From Planctomycetota bacterium (GTDB lineage: Bacteria; Planctomycetota; UBA1135; GCA-002686595), in assembly GCA_009691855.1 (NCBI GenBank), contig SIAI01000003.1, positions 1 through 64,000 on the forward strand: DNA of 64,000 nt, written 5' to 3'. Positions 24,927 to 33,965 of the stretch are shown in pieces; the first letter of the stretch is position 1, and every line of letters starts with the position of its first letter. The translations under genes and the position numbers were made by a program. A model generated the notes under the pieces. That model did not search any database. It was not told the DNA's origin and saw only the letters and a list, made by a program, of their open reading frames with translations.

Positions 24927-26894
24927 ATGTCCAACCAGCCGCCGAAATCGACCGCACACGTTCCCGCCTCCCCGGCTGGGAAGGGCCCCCACGCCGCGCA
25001 CGCCGAGCCGAAGCTGCACGACGAGGACGAACTGCACGTACCCCGGGGGGTCTCGCGCGGAGTCGGGCTCTTCCTGATCGGCTTGATGATCTTCCTGCTC
25101 ATCATCTGGCTCGTGCCGGGCGCGATGTTCGGGATCGCCGGCGGCGGCGAGTCGAAGAACCCGGTCGTGGTGCGCTTCCAGGTGCCCAGCGAGGGCGAGG
25201 TCGCCTGGAAGGCGAGCGAGATGCAGATGCGCGAGCGTGGGCTGAAGGACGGCCTGGACGTGCTCGCCTCGCTGGGGGACCGGTTCATCATCCAGCAGCT
25301 CGGCGTGGACATGCGCCAGACCGACCCCAAGGACCTGCAACGGGTCCTGGTTCTCGACCACCTCGCGCAGGCCGCGGGCGTGGAGATCACCAACACCGAC
25401 CTGGTCGAACACGTGAGTGGCGTGCTCTCCATGCAGGGCGCCAAGGAAGAGGACTCCAGCAACATCTTCAAGAGCGTCGTGCAGTCCCGCGGACTGGATC
25501 AAGGCGCGGTCGAAGACTCCATCCGGCGCGTGCTGCGCGTGTCGCGCTTCCAGCAGCTGATCGGCTACGCCGGCGCGGTACCGGACCCGAAGAAGATCGA
25601 AGAGCAGTGGCAGCGCGAGAACGTCGAGTTCGCCTTCGACTACGCCGCGCTCGCGGTCGAGAGCGTCAAGGAGGACGCGCGCAAAGAGTTGCCCGACGAG
25701 GCCGGGCTCGAGGCCTGGTTCAGCGCGCTCGACGAGGGCGAGAAGCAGGAGTTCAAGACGGCCGAGAAGCGCAAGGCCGAGGCGGCGCTGTTCCGCGACT
25801 CCGAGACCACGCCGTCCACCGAGCTCCTGAGCGCCTTCCCCGAGAAGCCCGCCGAGGGCGCGCAGCCGACCGAGCCCGAGCAGCTCGCCCACCAGTACTA
25901 CGAGAACGTCTTCTTCCGCCGCTTCGAGAAGACCGCGGTCGAGGGAGAGACCACGCCGAGCGGCTACTTCACCTTCGAGGAGGTCAAGGACGCCTGCGCG
26001 GCCGAGGCGCCCGTGTACTTCGCCATGATCCGCTGGCTGGAGGACCTGAACCAGCGGCGCGCGAACGCCGAGACGATCGACTTCGCGGCCGAGGCCCAGA
26101 AGTACGGCCTCGAGCACCAGGCCTTCCTCGAGCCGCTCGCGCGCGCGCAGTACGAGGCCGTGCCCGATATCGGCGACGCGGACGTGGCCAACGCGATCTT
26201 CGCCACCGTGGCCGATGGCTCGTTCTACGCCTCGCCGCTGCCGCTCTCGAAGGGCATCGTGGTCGTGCGCGTGAACGAGCGCAGCGAGCCCACCCTCCCG
26301 CCCTTCGCCGAGATCCGCGAGAAGGTGGCCGAGAAGTGGCTCGAGCCCAAGGCGCTCGAGCTGGCCCAGAAGCGCCTGAATATCCTGCGCGAAGGCCTCG
26401 AGCGCTTCGAGCCGCCGGCGCCCAAGGAAGGCGAGCCGCAGCCGCCCAAGGGCACGCTCCACTATCGCGCCAGCCCCGAGGCCTTCCGCAGCGCGCTCGA
26501 GGGCGCAGGCCTCAGCGTGGCCACGCGCGACTACCTCAACCGCACCGGTCCGGCGACCCTCGACCCCCAGTCCAAGGACGCCGACCACACGGTGCTCTTC
26601 TCTCAGGCCAACGCGCTGGGCCTGTACCGCCTCGAGTCCGACGAGGTCGCCGCGCCGGGCCTGAGCCCCGACAACGAGAAGGTCTACCTGGTGCGCCTGG
26701 TGGGCAAGCGCGACGTGCCGATCGAGAAGATGTCGCCCACGCAGTACAAGCGCTACAAGAGCAACGCGCGCCAGCAGGCCACCTTCGAGATCGTGCAGAA
26801 GCTCGACCTCGACTTCCTCAAGAAGAACTACGGCCTGTGGCTGTACTCCGAAGAGCAAGCGGCCAAGGCCGCGGCGGCGAAGACCGGCAGGTGA
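24927..26894 (+). CDS. Membrane-anchored PpiD/SurA-like chaperone-foldase
   Basis: 655 aa. A hydrophilic cytoplasmic N-terminus (1-45), one membrane helix (46-70) and a large periplasmic part follow the PpiD layout. Residues about 105-205 form the SurA_N/PpiD chaperone cradle (VLDHLAQAAGVEITNTDLVEHV, then FQQLIGYAG). The middle contains long Lys/Glu-rich helices. Around 390-480 a rotamase-like stretch (FAEIREKVAEKWLEPKALELAQ) is typical of the end of PpiD-type proteins, but a clear catalytic parvulin motif is not evident, so it may act only as a chaperone. It is monocistronic, bounded by a repeat upstream and a strong terminator downstream. Confidence 0.75.
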   Translation: MSNQPPKSTAHVPASPAGKGPHAAHAEPKLHDEDELHVPRGVSRGVGLFLIGLMIFLLIIWLVPGAMFGIAGGGESKNPVVVRFQVPSEGEVAWKASEMQMRERGLKDGLDVLASLGDRFIIQQLGVDMRQTDPKDLQRVLVLDHLAQAAGVEITNTDLVEHVSGVLSMQGAKEEDSSNIFKSVVQSRGLDQGAVEDSIRRVLRVSRFQQLIGYAGAVPDPKKIEEQWQRENVEFAFDYAALAVESVKEDARKELPDEAGLEAWFSALDEGEKQEFKTAEKRKAEAALFRDSETTPSTELLSAFPEKPAEGAQPTEPEQLAHQYYENVFFRRFEKTAVEGETTPSGYFTFEEVKDACAAEAPVYFAMIRWLEDLNQRRANAETIDFAAEAQKYGLEHQAFLEPLARAQYEAVPDIGDADVANAIFATVADGSFYASPLPLSKGIVVVRVNERSEPTLPPFAEIREKVAEKWLEPKALELAQKRLNILREGLERFEPPAPKEGEPQPPKGTLHYRASPEAFRSALEGAGLSVATRDYLNRTGPATLDPQSKDADHTVLFSQANALGLYRLESDEVAAPGLSPDNEKVYLVRLVGKRDVPIEKMSPTQYKRYKSNARQQATFEIVQKLDLDFLKKNYGLWLYSEEQAAKAAAAKTGR

Positions 26895-26900
26895 GCGTCT

Positions 26901-26939
26901 GAGAAAAGCGCTGCGCCGGGAGGGCGCAGTGCTTTTCTC
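26901..26939. terminator. Bidirectional terminator between convergent genes
   Basis: GAGAAAAGC (26901-26909) and CTGCGCC (26911-26917) pair with GGCGCAG (26923-26929) and GCTTTTCTC (26931-26939) with one G-T wobble, making a 17-bp stem. The A/T tracts inside the stem base give U-rich ends on both strands, suiting the convergent genes ending at 26894 and 26990. Confidence 0.85.
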
Positions 26940-26989
26940 GCGGGCGAAGTTCCCGGGGCGCGAGTCTCCTCGAGCCCGCCCGCCGCCCC

Positions 26990-27748
26990 CTACTGCGGCT
27001 TGCGCGCCAGGGCCAGGATGCTGTGGCCGGCCGGCCAGTCGAAGCGCCGCGAGAACGGCAGCTCGGCCGTGAAGACTCCCGCCAGCAGGCGGTGCAAGGC
27101 GCGCGGCAAGGGCACGGACAGGTTCGTGCGCTGCCGGTCGGGACTCTGGCGCAGCAGGCGCTCCTTGGCCTTCAGCAGCAGCACCGCCGGCAGGATCAGC
27201 GGGAACAGGAACACGTTCGTGTGCGTGTTGCGCTCGAGCGCGAATCCGGCGCCGGTCAGCACGCGGCGCAGCGTGCTGCGCGTGTAGCGCCGGTAGTGGC
27301 AGGCCACGCGGTCGTTGTTGGCGAACAGGAACGGGTAGGCCGGCACGCTGATCACCACGCGCCCGCCGGGTGCGAGCACGCGCGCGACTTCGCGCAGGGC
27401 GCGCGCGTCGTCGGGGATGTGTTCGAGCGCGTCGAACAGGCACACGAGGTCGAAGGCCCCGTCGCGGTAGGGCAAGGCGTAGCCGTTGGCCACGACCCCG
27501 CGCCCGAAGCCGCGCAGGGCGCAACGCAGGAGGCTGTTGCGATCGAGGTCGGTGGGGTAGACCTGCGCGCCGAGCTGCGCCAGACCATCGAGGAAGCCGC
27601 CCACGCCACAGCCGAGGTCCAGCGCCCGCGTGGGGGTGTGGCCCGCGAGCTCGTGGCGCAGCAAGCCCAGGTAGACCGCGCGTCGCCCGCGGAACCACCA
27701 GTGGTGCTCCTCGAGCTCGCGGAACTGGAGGTAGGCCGCGGCTTCCAT
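26990..27748 (-). CDS. Class I SAM-dependent methyltransferase
   Basis: 252 aa. Motif I LDLGCGVGGFLDGLA, motif II PTDLDRNS and motif III GAFDLVCLFDALEHIPDD give a standard Rossmann methyltransferase (Methyltransf_11/23 type). The post-motif ALREVARVLAPGGRVVISVPAYPFLF leads to a C-terminal hydrophobic helix (FLFPLILPAVLLLKAKERLL) that may associate with membrane. It precedes no other gene downstream. With the next two genes upstream it forms a small surface-glycan or lipid-modifying set; the substrate is unknown. Confidence 0.88.
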   Translation of the reverse strand: MEAAAYLQFRELEEHHWWFRGRRAVYLGLLRHELAGHTPTRALDLGCGVGGFLDGLAQLGAQVYPTDLDRNSLLRCALRGFGRGVVANGYALPYRDGAFDLVCLFDALEHIPDDARALREVARVLAPGGRVVISVPAYPFLFANNDRVACHYRRYTRSTLRRVLTGAGFALERNTHTNVFLFPLILPAVLLLKAKERLLRQSPDRQRTNLSVPLPRALHRLLAGVFTAELPFSRRFDWPAGHSILALARKPQ

Positions 27749-27761
27749 GGGGCCGACCGCG

Positions 27762-28691
27762 CTAGCCCGGCTCGGCGACGACGATCATCTCGTCCAGGAG
27801 GTTCACGTACACAGGCACGTGGGCCACGAGCTTGAGCGGCGACAGCAGCGCAGCGGCGAGCGGGTGCAGACGCGCGGCGCGCTCGGCCACGAAGCCCAGC
27901 GAGACGTACTTGCCGCCCAGCCAGGGCCGGTTCTCGAGCACGCGGAAGCCGGCCCGCGCCAGGGCGTCGCGTAGCGTGTCCTTGTGGAAGTGGTAGATGT
28001 GCTCGGCGTGTTTGTAGTGCTGCCAGCGCTTGCCCAGCACGCGCGCGGCGAGCGAGCGCACGTTCTGCGTCTCGATCAGGAACTTGCCGCCCGGCGCCAG
28101 CAGCTTCCTCACCTCGCGCGCCGCCGCGACCACGTCGGGGATGTGCTCGATCACGTCCCACATCGTGATCAGATCGAACGAGCCCGGCGCGAGCGGCACC
28201 TGGCCCAGCAGGCCGCCGTGCACGTTGGCGCGGCCGAGGCGCTCCTCGGCCTGCGGGCGGATCGCGTCCGAGGGCTCGAGGCCCGTGACCTGCCAGCCCT
28301 GCTCCTGCATCACCGCCAAGAAGTAGCCGGCGGCGCAGCCTACGTCGAGTACGCGTCCGGGGCGCGCGAAGTGCCGGCGCACGACCTTCAGACGGCGGCG
28401 ATAGGTCGCCAGGTACAGCGGCGCGTCGCGGCGGTAGTCGGTGTAGCCGCGGTCCTTGGCCGCGTTGGAGCTCCAGTAGCCTTCGTCGTAGACCTTCTCG
28501 ATCAGCGTCGCATCGGTCAGGCGGGGCGTGACGTAGGTCAGGTCGCAGCGCAGGCAGGTCACGACCGAGAACGGGCCATCCTGGAACTTCAGCACGCGCT
28601 CGCTGGAGCCGCACAGGCCGCAATCGACGGCCTGGAACGCGCGCGGATCGACATCCTTGCCGAGGCCCGGGATCTCGGAGGCGACGGCCAC
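27762..28691 (-). CDS. SAM-dependent methyltransferase with N-terminal zinc-ribbon (sugar/glycan type)
   Basis: 309 aa from GTG 28691. Residues near 20-45 hold CGLC...CLRC, a zinc ribbon typical of methyltransferases found in LPS, capsule and nucleotide-sugar clusters. Then DVGCAAGYFLAVMQ (motif I), FDLITMWDVIEHIPD (motif III) and the LLAPGGKFLIET post-motif. The pattern YDEGYWSSNAAKDRGYTDY before motif I is also characteristic of this family. It lies between the flavoprotein and the second methyltransferase with short gaps, suggesting one transcript. Confidence 0.88.
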   Translation of the reverse strand: MAVASEIPGLGKDVDPRAFQAVDCGLCGSSERVLKFQDGPFSVVTCLRCDLTYVTPRLTDATLIEKVYDEGYWSSNAAKDRGYTDYRRDAPLYLATYRRRLKVVRRHFARPGRVLDVGCAAGYFLAVMQEQGWQVTGLEPSDAIRPQAEERLGRANVHGGLLGQVPLAPGSFDLITMWDVIEHIPDVVAAAREVRKLLAPGGKFLIETQNVRSLAARVLGKRWQHYKHAEHIYHFHKDTLRDALARAGFRVLENRPWLGGKYVSLGFVAERAARLHPLAAALLSPLKLVAHVPVYVNLLDEMIVVAEPG

Positions 28692-28696
28692 GGCTC

Positions 28697-30097
28697 TCAG
28701 CCGAAGTACTCTTGGCCCGCCGCGACCTCGTCCGCGCGCTCGCCGGCGCCCTTGAGGACCGTCTTGGCGATCCGGCGGCCCATGGCGATCGAGTGGTCCA
28801 TGTTGTTGTAGCGGTACAGGCCCTGGCGCCCGGTCGTCTGGAAGTTGCGCACCTTCTTGGCCGCGCGCTTGAGCACCTCCAGGTTCTCCTTGTAAGTCAG
28901 GTCGTAGATCGGATACGCGTAGGGCAGCTTGGCCAGGTCGAGGCCGCGCGCCATGCTGGGCTTGATCAGGCCCAGCGTCTCGAGGTCGCGGATGGCGATC
29001 TTCGCGCCCTGCTCGAGGTCGAGCTTCCAGTGCTCGTCGCCCACGCGGCAGGTGATCTCGCAGCACACGACCGTCTTGTCCCCGGGCGCGGAGTCGTCGC
29101 TGAAGTTCTTGAACTCCGAGATGCGGTGGATGGTGAGGTGCTTCTCGGGCAGGTAGACCCAGTGGTCGGGCGAGACCGTGGGCTGATCGACCTCGAGGTA
29201 GACGAACACGATCGCCGAGTAGCGCAGCTTGGCGATCGCGGCGTGCACGTCGGCGTCGATCCCGGGGCGGAAGGCCTCGAGCACGCGCGGCAACGGGATG
29301 GTGTTGATCAGTTCATCGCACTCGACCACGTGCTCGCGGCCGTGCTTCTTGAACACCACGCGCTTGGCGACGTTGTCCTCGATCTCGATGCGCTCCACCG
29401 GCGCCTCGAGGTGGATCGTGCCGCCCATGGCCTCGATCTTCTCCGCGTACTTGCGACCCAGCTGGCCGATCCCGCCGTGGGCCGGGTACCAGAACTCGCT
29501 CACCAGGCTGCGCACCTCGCCGCCCTTCGGCGGCATGAGCGTCTTCTTCACCGTGTCCCACAGGTTCGCCTGGCTGATGCGCTGGCTGGCCCAGTCGGCG
29601 CTGATCTCCGTGCAGGGCATCTTCCAGGCTTTCGAGGTGTAGCTGCCGAAGAAGATCTCGTACAGCGTGCGCCCGAAGCGCTTCTTCACCCAGTTCTCGA
29701 AGTTGTCGTCGGGGATGTCGCGGAACCACTGGACCATGCGGATCCACAGGTAGTCCCAGCCGGCGCGCAGCAGCAAGCCCTTGGGCATGTTGGCGAGCAC
29801 GTTCTGCGCCTTGAGCGGGTAGTGGAAGAACTTGCCCTGCATGTAGATCCGCGACAGGCGCTCGCGGATCACCAGGTCGTTGTCGAGCACTTCGTAGAGG
29901 TGCTCGATGAGCTGCTTGTCGCGGCTGTGGAAGCGGTGCGGCCCGTGGTCGAGCCAGTAGGGCCCGGACTTCCAGCTGGTGGCCATGCCGCCCGGATAGT
30001 CCTCCTTTTCGATCACCGTCACGGCCACGCCGGCGCGGCGCAACTCGTACGCAGTGGCGAGTCCGGCGAGGCCGGCTCCGAGGACGACGACGTGCAT
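28697..30097 (-). CDS. FAD-dependent oxidoreductase of the UDP-galactopyranose mutase / protoporphyrinogen oxidase-like family
   Basis: 466 aa. The dinucleotide-binding motif VVVLGAGLAGLATAYELRRAG at the N-terminus and EKEDYPGG for the ribose-binding acid are followed by HRFHSRDKQLIEHLYEVL and FFGSYTSKAWKMPCTEIS, features of the NAD(P)-binding amine-oxidase-like proteins in polysaccharide clusters (UDP-galactopyranose mutase relatives). The C-terminal GLYRYNNMDHSIAMGRRIA is the second FAD contact, seen in this group as G-Y-----ND-S. It probably modifies an activated sugar. Neighbouring methyltransferases fit a glycan pathway. True UDP-galactopyranose mutase activity is unproven. Confidence 0.82.
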   Translation of the reverse strand: MHVVVLGAGLAGLATAYELRRAGVAVTVIEKEDYPGGMATSWKSGPYWLDHGPHRFHSRDKQLIEHLYEVLDNDLVIRERLSRIYMQGKFFHYPLKAQNVLANMPKGLLLRAGWDYLWIRMVQWFRDIPDDNFENWVKKRFGRTLYEIFFGSYTSKAWKMPCTEISADWASQRISQANLWDTVKKTLMPPKGGEVRSLVSEFWYPAHGGIGQLGRKYAEKIEAMGGTIHLEAPVERIEIEDNVAKRVVFKKHGREHVVECDELINTIPLPRVLEAFRPGIDADVHAAIAKLRYSAIVFVYLEVDQPTVSPDHWVYLPEKHLTIHRISEFKNFSDDSAPGDKTVVCCEITCRVGDEHWKLDLEQGAKIAIRDLETLGLIKPSMARGLDLAKLPYAYPIYDLTYKENLEVLKRAAKKVRNFQTTGRQGLYRYNNMDHSIAMGRRIAKTVLKGAGERADEVAAGQEYFG

Positions 30098-30378
30098 CGG
30101 GAGGAGGGGACAGGGGCGCTCGCCCGGAGAGGTCCGAATCTTCGGGCCGCGACGGGCGACGACTGAACGCGGGGGGGGCGTTCCCGTGGAGAAGGCCCAC
30201 GCATCCTAGCGCGTCGAAGGGGCGCCGGCACCCTCGACGATTCACTTGCCCAGCAGCCCAGTCCGCTGCTACGGGGGCGCAACTCCAGGTTCGTCGAACC
30301 CCTTCCGAGCCGAGACCGCGGGGCGCCGTCACTGCCGCGCCCCGAGGTTCGCCGCAGCGCTCTTCGTCGTGTGCTGGA
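30098..30378. other. Intergenic gap with a possible promoter for the flavoprotein gene
   Basis: 281 bp between two minus-strand genes. On the minus strand TAGGAT (30208-30203) resembles the -10 found at 5617-5622, but no good -35 is present. A run of eight G lies near 30172-30179. I see no ORF with family support. Confidence 0.35.
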
Positions 30379-32388
30379 CTAATCCGCCGGCCGGAAGGCC
30401 ACGCGGAAAACGCTTCCGCCGCCCTCGCGCTCCTCGACCGAGGACTGCGCCCCGCAGGTCTCGGCGTGCAGGCGCACCAGGTGCAAGCCGAGGCCCGTGC
30501 CGGTGGTGGTGCGCGTCTGCTCGCTGCCGATGCGGTAGAAGGCCTCGAAGATCTTCTCGCGCTCGGTCGGCGGCACGCCCGGCCCGCGGTCGCACACCTC
30601 CAGCAGCACGCGGCCATTGCTCCAGCGCGTGCGCACCAGGATCGGCTCGCCCTTGGCGGGGGCGTACTTGCGCGCGTTCTCGACCAGGTTCGAGAGGATC
30701 ATGCCCACGCCCTCGGCTGTCAGCCACACCTTGGGCAGCTTGGGCTCGAGCTGGAAGGCGAGGTCGGAGCGTTCGCCCTCGGGCGGCTCGAGGTCGTCCT
30801 TCTGCGCCAGCACGAGCTCGTTCAGATCGCCGGCCTCGGGCCGCGTGACGTTCTCCTTCAGGCGGCTCTTTTCCAGCACGCGCTCGACCAGGGTCGAGAG
30901 GCGCTGGGTCTCGCGCACGATGCGCCCGTAGTACTCGGGCTGCTTCTGCGCGTCGACCCAGCCGTCCTGCAGCATCTCGGCGTGCAGGCGGATGGTGGAG
31001 ATCGGCGTGCGCAGCTCGTGCGTCACCGCGGCCACGAAGTTCTGCATGCGGTGCGCCTGGTCGAGCTCACGGCGCACGCTGCGATACAGGAGGGTCATGC
31101 CGATCGCCAGCGTGAGCAGCAGCATCCCCCCGGTCGTCAGGAAGCGCTGGGACTGACGCGCGACGCGTTCCTCGAAGCGCTCGTCGTCGATCATGATCTC
31201 GAGGCGCCCGTAGTTCGCGTCCTCGGGGTAGTAGATCTCGAAGCCCAGCTCGGGCACGGGGCGGATCTCGGCGAAGCGCGAGCCGATGCTGTCGATCGGC
31301 AGGGCTTCGGGCGGCGTGCGCAGCTCCTCGTCCTGGTCCAGCACGGTCTGGGCGATGTCCCAGGGTAGGTCCTTGAACAGCCACTGCGGATCGAGCACGA
31401 AGCCCTGCTTCAGGCTCAGGCCGTGCTCGAGCGGCGCCAGGCACGGGGCGGACTGTTGCAGCAGCTCCGGATCCAAGGCGTTGCGCTTGAAGATGCGCCG
31501 CGAGGCGATCGCGACCGGGCGCTGCTCCGCGTCGCGATAGAAGCTCAGCTCGAAGTCCGAGACGCCCACCTCCAGCGACTTGTCGCGCAGCTTGGGCAGG
31601 CAGCGTCGCACGCACTCCGCGCACTCCGCGTCGCCCTTGCCCAGGCTCAGGGCCAGGTCGCGCAGGGGCACGAGCAGGGGCGCGCCCTCGAAGGCGCTGC
31701 TGCCCAGGCGCTGGGCCAGGCTCTCGGCCTGCTTGCGTGTGCGGAAGTTCCTGACCATGCCCTGCACCTGCGTGCGCTGCCGGTCGCGGTCGGGGATGCC
31801 CTGTCCAACGAAGGCGCGGATCTCGCCATCGGGGCCCTCGTCGCGGTTGAAGCTGAACCAGCCGAGCACGCCGGGGATGGCCGGGCTCGTCTCCAGCTGG
31901 GTCGGCAGCGGCACGAGGTCGTCGCCCAGCACTTCGGCCGAGATGAGCGCGGCGTACTGCGTGAACGGTCGCTTGCTCTCGTTCACGACCAGGTTCTCCA
32001 GGCGCTGGTTCATGCCCTCCACGATCTTGCGCGCATCGTCCAGGGCCTTCTCCGGGATCGCCTGGCGCTCGCGGTCGAAGTCCTTCTGCAGCTCGCTCCA
32101 GTAGAGCCAGCCGAAGATCAGGGTCGGCAGGACCAGCAGCGCTCCGTAGAGCAGCAGCGAGCGGCGAGTCGTCGTCTCCAGGCGCAGCACGGGGAACCAG
32201 TGTTCCTTCTTGTCGGCCGTGAGGCCAGGGAGCCTGCGCCGGAAGCGGGCGCCGAGCGCAAGCGCGGCGTGGAGCAGGCCCGCGCGCCGGGCCGCGCCAG
32301 AAACGAAGGGGGCGCGAGAGGACTCGCGCCCCGCAGGCTTCGAGCGCTGGCGAACGCCCCGTCGGGACGACGAGGCGGGCTCGCTCAC
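30379..32388 (-). CDS. Membrane sensor histidine kinase with large periplasmic sensor domain
   Basis: 669 aa from GTG 32388. A basic, low-complexity N-terminal tail (1-75), membrane helix 77-97, a periplasmic domain of about 320 residues, membrane helix 418-436, then the HisKA box AAVTHELRTPIST with phospho-acceptor H457. The ATPase domain has the N-box LSNLVENARKYA, G1 DRGPGVP and G2 TGTGLGLHLVRL. The sensor region contains a cysteine cluster C256-x2-C259-x3-C263, which suggests metal or redox sensing. It is translated from a start four bases beyond its partner regulator's stop. Confidence 0.92.
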   Translation of the reverse strand: MSEPASSSRRGVRQRSKPAGRESSRAPFVSGAARRAGLLHAALALGARFRRRLPGLTADKKEHWFPVLRLETTTRRSLLLYGALLVLPTLIFGWLYWSELQKDFDRERQAIPEKALDDARKIVEGMNQRLENLVVNESKRPFTQYAALISAEVLGDDLVPLPTQLETSPAIPGVLGWFSFNRDEGPDGEIRAFVGQGIPDRDRQRTQVQGMVRNFRTRKQAESLAQRLGSSAFEGAPLLVPLRDLALSLGKGDAECAECVRRCLPKLRDKSLEVGVSDFELSFYRDAEQRPVAIASRRIFKRNALDPELLQQSAPCLAPLEHGLSLKQGFVLDPQWLFKDLPWDIAQTVLDQDEELRTPPEALPIDSIGSRFAEIRPVPELGFEIYYPEDANYGRLEIMIDDERFEERVARQSQRFLTTGGMLLLTLAIGMTLLYRSVRRELDQAHRMQNFVAAVTHELRTPISTIRLHAEMLQDGWVDAQKQPEYYGRIVRETQRLSTLVERVLEKSRLKENVTRPEAGDLNELVLAQKDDLEPPEGERSDLAFQLEPKLPKVWLTAEGVGMILSNLVENARKYAPAKGEPILVRTRWSNGRVLLEVCDRGPGVPPTEREKIFEAFYRIGSEQTRTTTGTGLGLHLVRLHAETCGAQSSVEEREGGGSVFRVAFRPAD

Positions 32389-32392
32389 GCGC

Positions 32393-33082
32393 TCAGGCGT
32401 ACCAGCGATAGCCCTTGCCGCGCACCGTCTGGATCAGGGTGGGCTTGGCGGGCTCGGGCTCGACCTTGCGGCGCAGGCCGACGATGTGGATGTCGACCGT
32501 GCGCGTCTCGACGTTGGCGTTGCGGTAGTGCCACACGTCCAGCAGCAGGTCCTCGCGCGTCACCACGCGGTCGCGGTGGCGCACCAGGTACTCCAGGATG
32601 TCCCCCTCGCGCGGCGTCAGCGGCAGGATCTTGCCGTCGCGGTGCACCTCCAGTCGTGCCAGGTCGACCTGGATCCCGCCCGGCAGGGTGAGCTGCGGGG
32701 GCGGCGCGGAGTCCATCTCCTTGCGCCGGAACTGGGCGTGCACGCGCGCCACCAGCTCGCGCGGCGAGAAGGGCTTCGCCATGTAGTCATCGGCGCCCAT
32801 TTCGAAGCCGCGCACCACGTCGCTCTCGTCCGAGAGCGCGGTCAGGACGACCACCCGCACCTCGTGGCGGAGGGTGCGCAGCTCCTTGAGCACCTCCAGG
32901 CCACTCTTCCCGGGCAGCATCAGGTCGAGCACGATCAGGTCGAAGCGGCTCTTCTTGAAGGCTTCGAGTGCGGCGGCACCGTCGTGCGCCATTTCGGACT
33001 CGAAGCCGGCGTGCGTGAGCGCGTCGCGGATTCCGGAGGCGAGCGCCACCTCGTCCTCGACCACGAGAATTCGCTGGGTCAT
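32393..33082 (-). CDS. OmpR/PhoB-family response regulator
   Basis: 229 aa from ATG 33082, the start that begins at the receiver domain; an alternative at 33136 adds 18 unconserved residues. Receiver: acidic pair E9-D10, phospho-acceptor D53 (IVLDLMLPG), T81 and K103 (KPF). The winged-helix DNA-binding domain has LTPREGDILEYLVRHRDRVVTREDL, RTVDIHIVGLRRK and TVRGKGYRW. It forms an operon with the kinase just downstream and presumably controls envelope genes; targets are unknown. Confidence 0.94.
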   Translation of the reverse strand: MTQRILVVEDEVALASGIRDALTHAGFESEMAHDGAAALEAFKKSRFDLIVLDLMLPGKSGLEVLKELRTLRHEVRVVVLTALSDESDVVRGFEMGADDYMAKPFSPRELVARVHAQFRRKEMDSAPPPQLTLPGGIQVDLARLEVHRDGKILPLTPREGDILEYLVRHRDRVVTREDLLLDVWHYRNANVETRTVDIHIVGLRRKVEPEPAKPTLIQTVRGKGYRWYA

Positions 33083-33250
33083 CTTCGCGTTTCCCTGTTG
33101 GGTTGCCGGTACTACAGTCGCCGTTTGCAGTGTCATAGTCAGCGCGCCTTTCGTTGTTGCACGGTCATGACGGCTGCATTACGAGTCGGTCTTGACCCGA
33201 CTACGCGGCGGAAACTGAAACGGTACAGTCGCCGGTCGCTGGACTCCAGC
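33083..33250 (-). promoter_or_regulatory. Regulatory gap before the two-component operon, with an 11-bp direct repeat
   Basis: TACAGTCGCCG occurs at 33113-33123 and again at 33224-33234 in the same orientation. Between them AGTCGG (33184-33189) and CCGACT (33197-33202) form a small hairpin that could end the upstream glycosyltransferase transcript. The repeats may be regulator sites. No convincing -35/-10 pair is visible. Confidence 0.35.
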
Positions 33251-33955
33251 TCAGCGCCTGGGTCCGAGGCGCTTCACGAGAATCGCACGCAGCATGCGCA
33301 ACGCCGTGCGGACCACCGCCCAGGTCGAGCCGGTGTGCTTCGACTCGCCGCCCGAGCGCGCGAAGTAGCGCACCGGGACCTCGCGCACGCGCAGGCCGCG
33401 CTCGAAGGCCGCGCAGATCATCTGCGGCGAGAACTCGGGCCCTTCGGCGCACGCTCCGCCCTGCAGCGCGGCCCAGGCCGGCGCGGTGAAGGCGCGATAG
33501 GTGCAGCCCACGTCGCTGAGGGGGCAGGAGCTGCGCCACCACAGGGCCGCGAGCAGCCGTGCCATCGCGCGGTTGCCGAGCTCCAGCGCGCCGTGCAGCT
33601 CGTCGCTGCGCGAGCCCAGGGCCAGGTCACCCCCCTCGAGGGCCGCCAAGAGGCGCCCGAGATCGGCCGGAGCGAAGGTGCCGTCGGCCTCGACCAGGAC
33701 CACGATTCCGGCCCCGAGCTCGAGCGCGTGCTCGATCCCGGTGCGCAGCGCGGCCCCATAGCCGTGCCGCGCCTCGGGCACCACCCGGGCGCCTGCGGCG
33801 CGGGCCTTCGCGGCGGTCTCGTCGTGCGAGCCGTTGTCGATCACCAGCACGTGATCGACGGCAGGCAGGGCTCGGAAGCCGCCCACCACGGTGGCGATGC
33901 TGGCCTCCTCGTTCAGCGCCGGCACGACCACCGCCACGGACTGTCCCTTGTGCAT
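33251..33955 (-). CDS. GT2-family glycosyltransferase (dolichyl-phosphate-mannose synthase-like)
   Basis: 234 aa from ATG 33955. The GT-A fold starts with SVAVVVPALNEEASIATVV and VLVIDNGSHDET (UDP/GDP-sugar binding). ARHGYGAALRTGIEHA and VLVEADGTFAPADLGRLLAAL contain the metal-binding DxD equivalent E89-A90-D91. LALGSRS and CTYRAF follow the DPM1/GtrB pattern. There are no C-terminal membrane helices, so it is of the soluble type. It likely transfers a sugar to a lipid carrier for surface glycans, consistent with the adjacent O-antigen-ligase-like gene. Confidence 0.9.
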   Translation of the reverse strand: MHKGQSVAVVVPALNEEASIATVVGGFRALPAVDHVLVIDNGSHDETAAKARAAGARVVPEARHGYGAALRTGIEHALELGAGIVVLVEADGTFAPADLGRLLAALEGGDLALGSRSDELHGALELGNRAMARLLAALWWRSSCPLSDVGCTYRAFTAPAWAALQGGACAEGPEFSPQMICAAFERGLRVREVPVRYFARSGGESKHTGSTWAVVRTALRMLRAILVKRLGPRR

Positions 33956-33965
33956 CCGTCGAACC

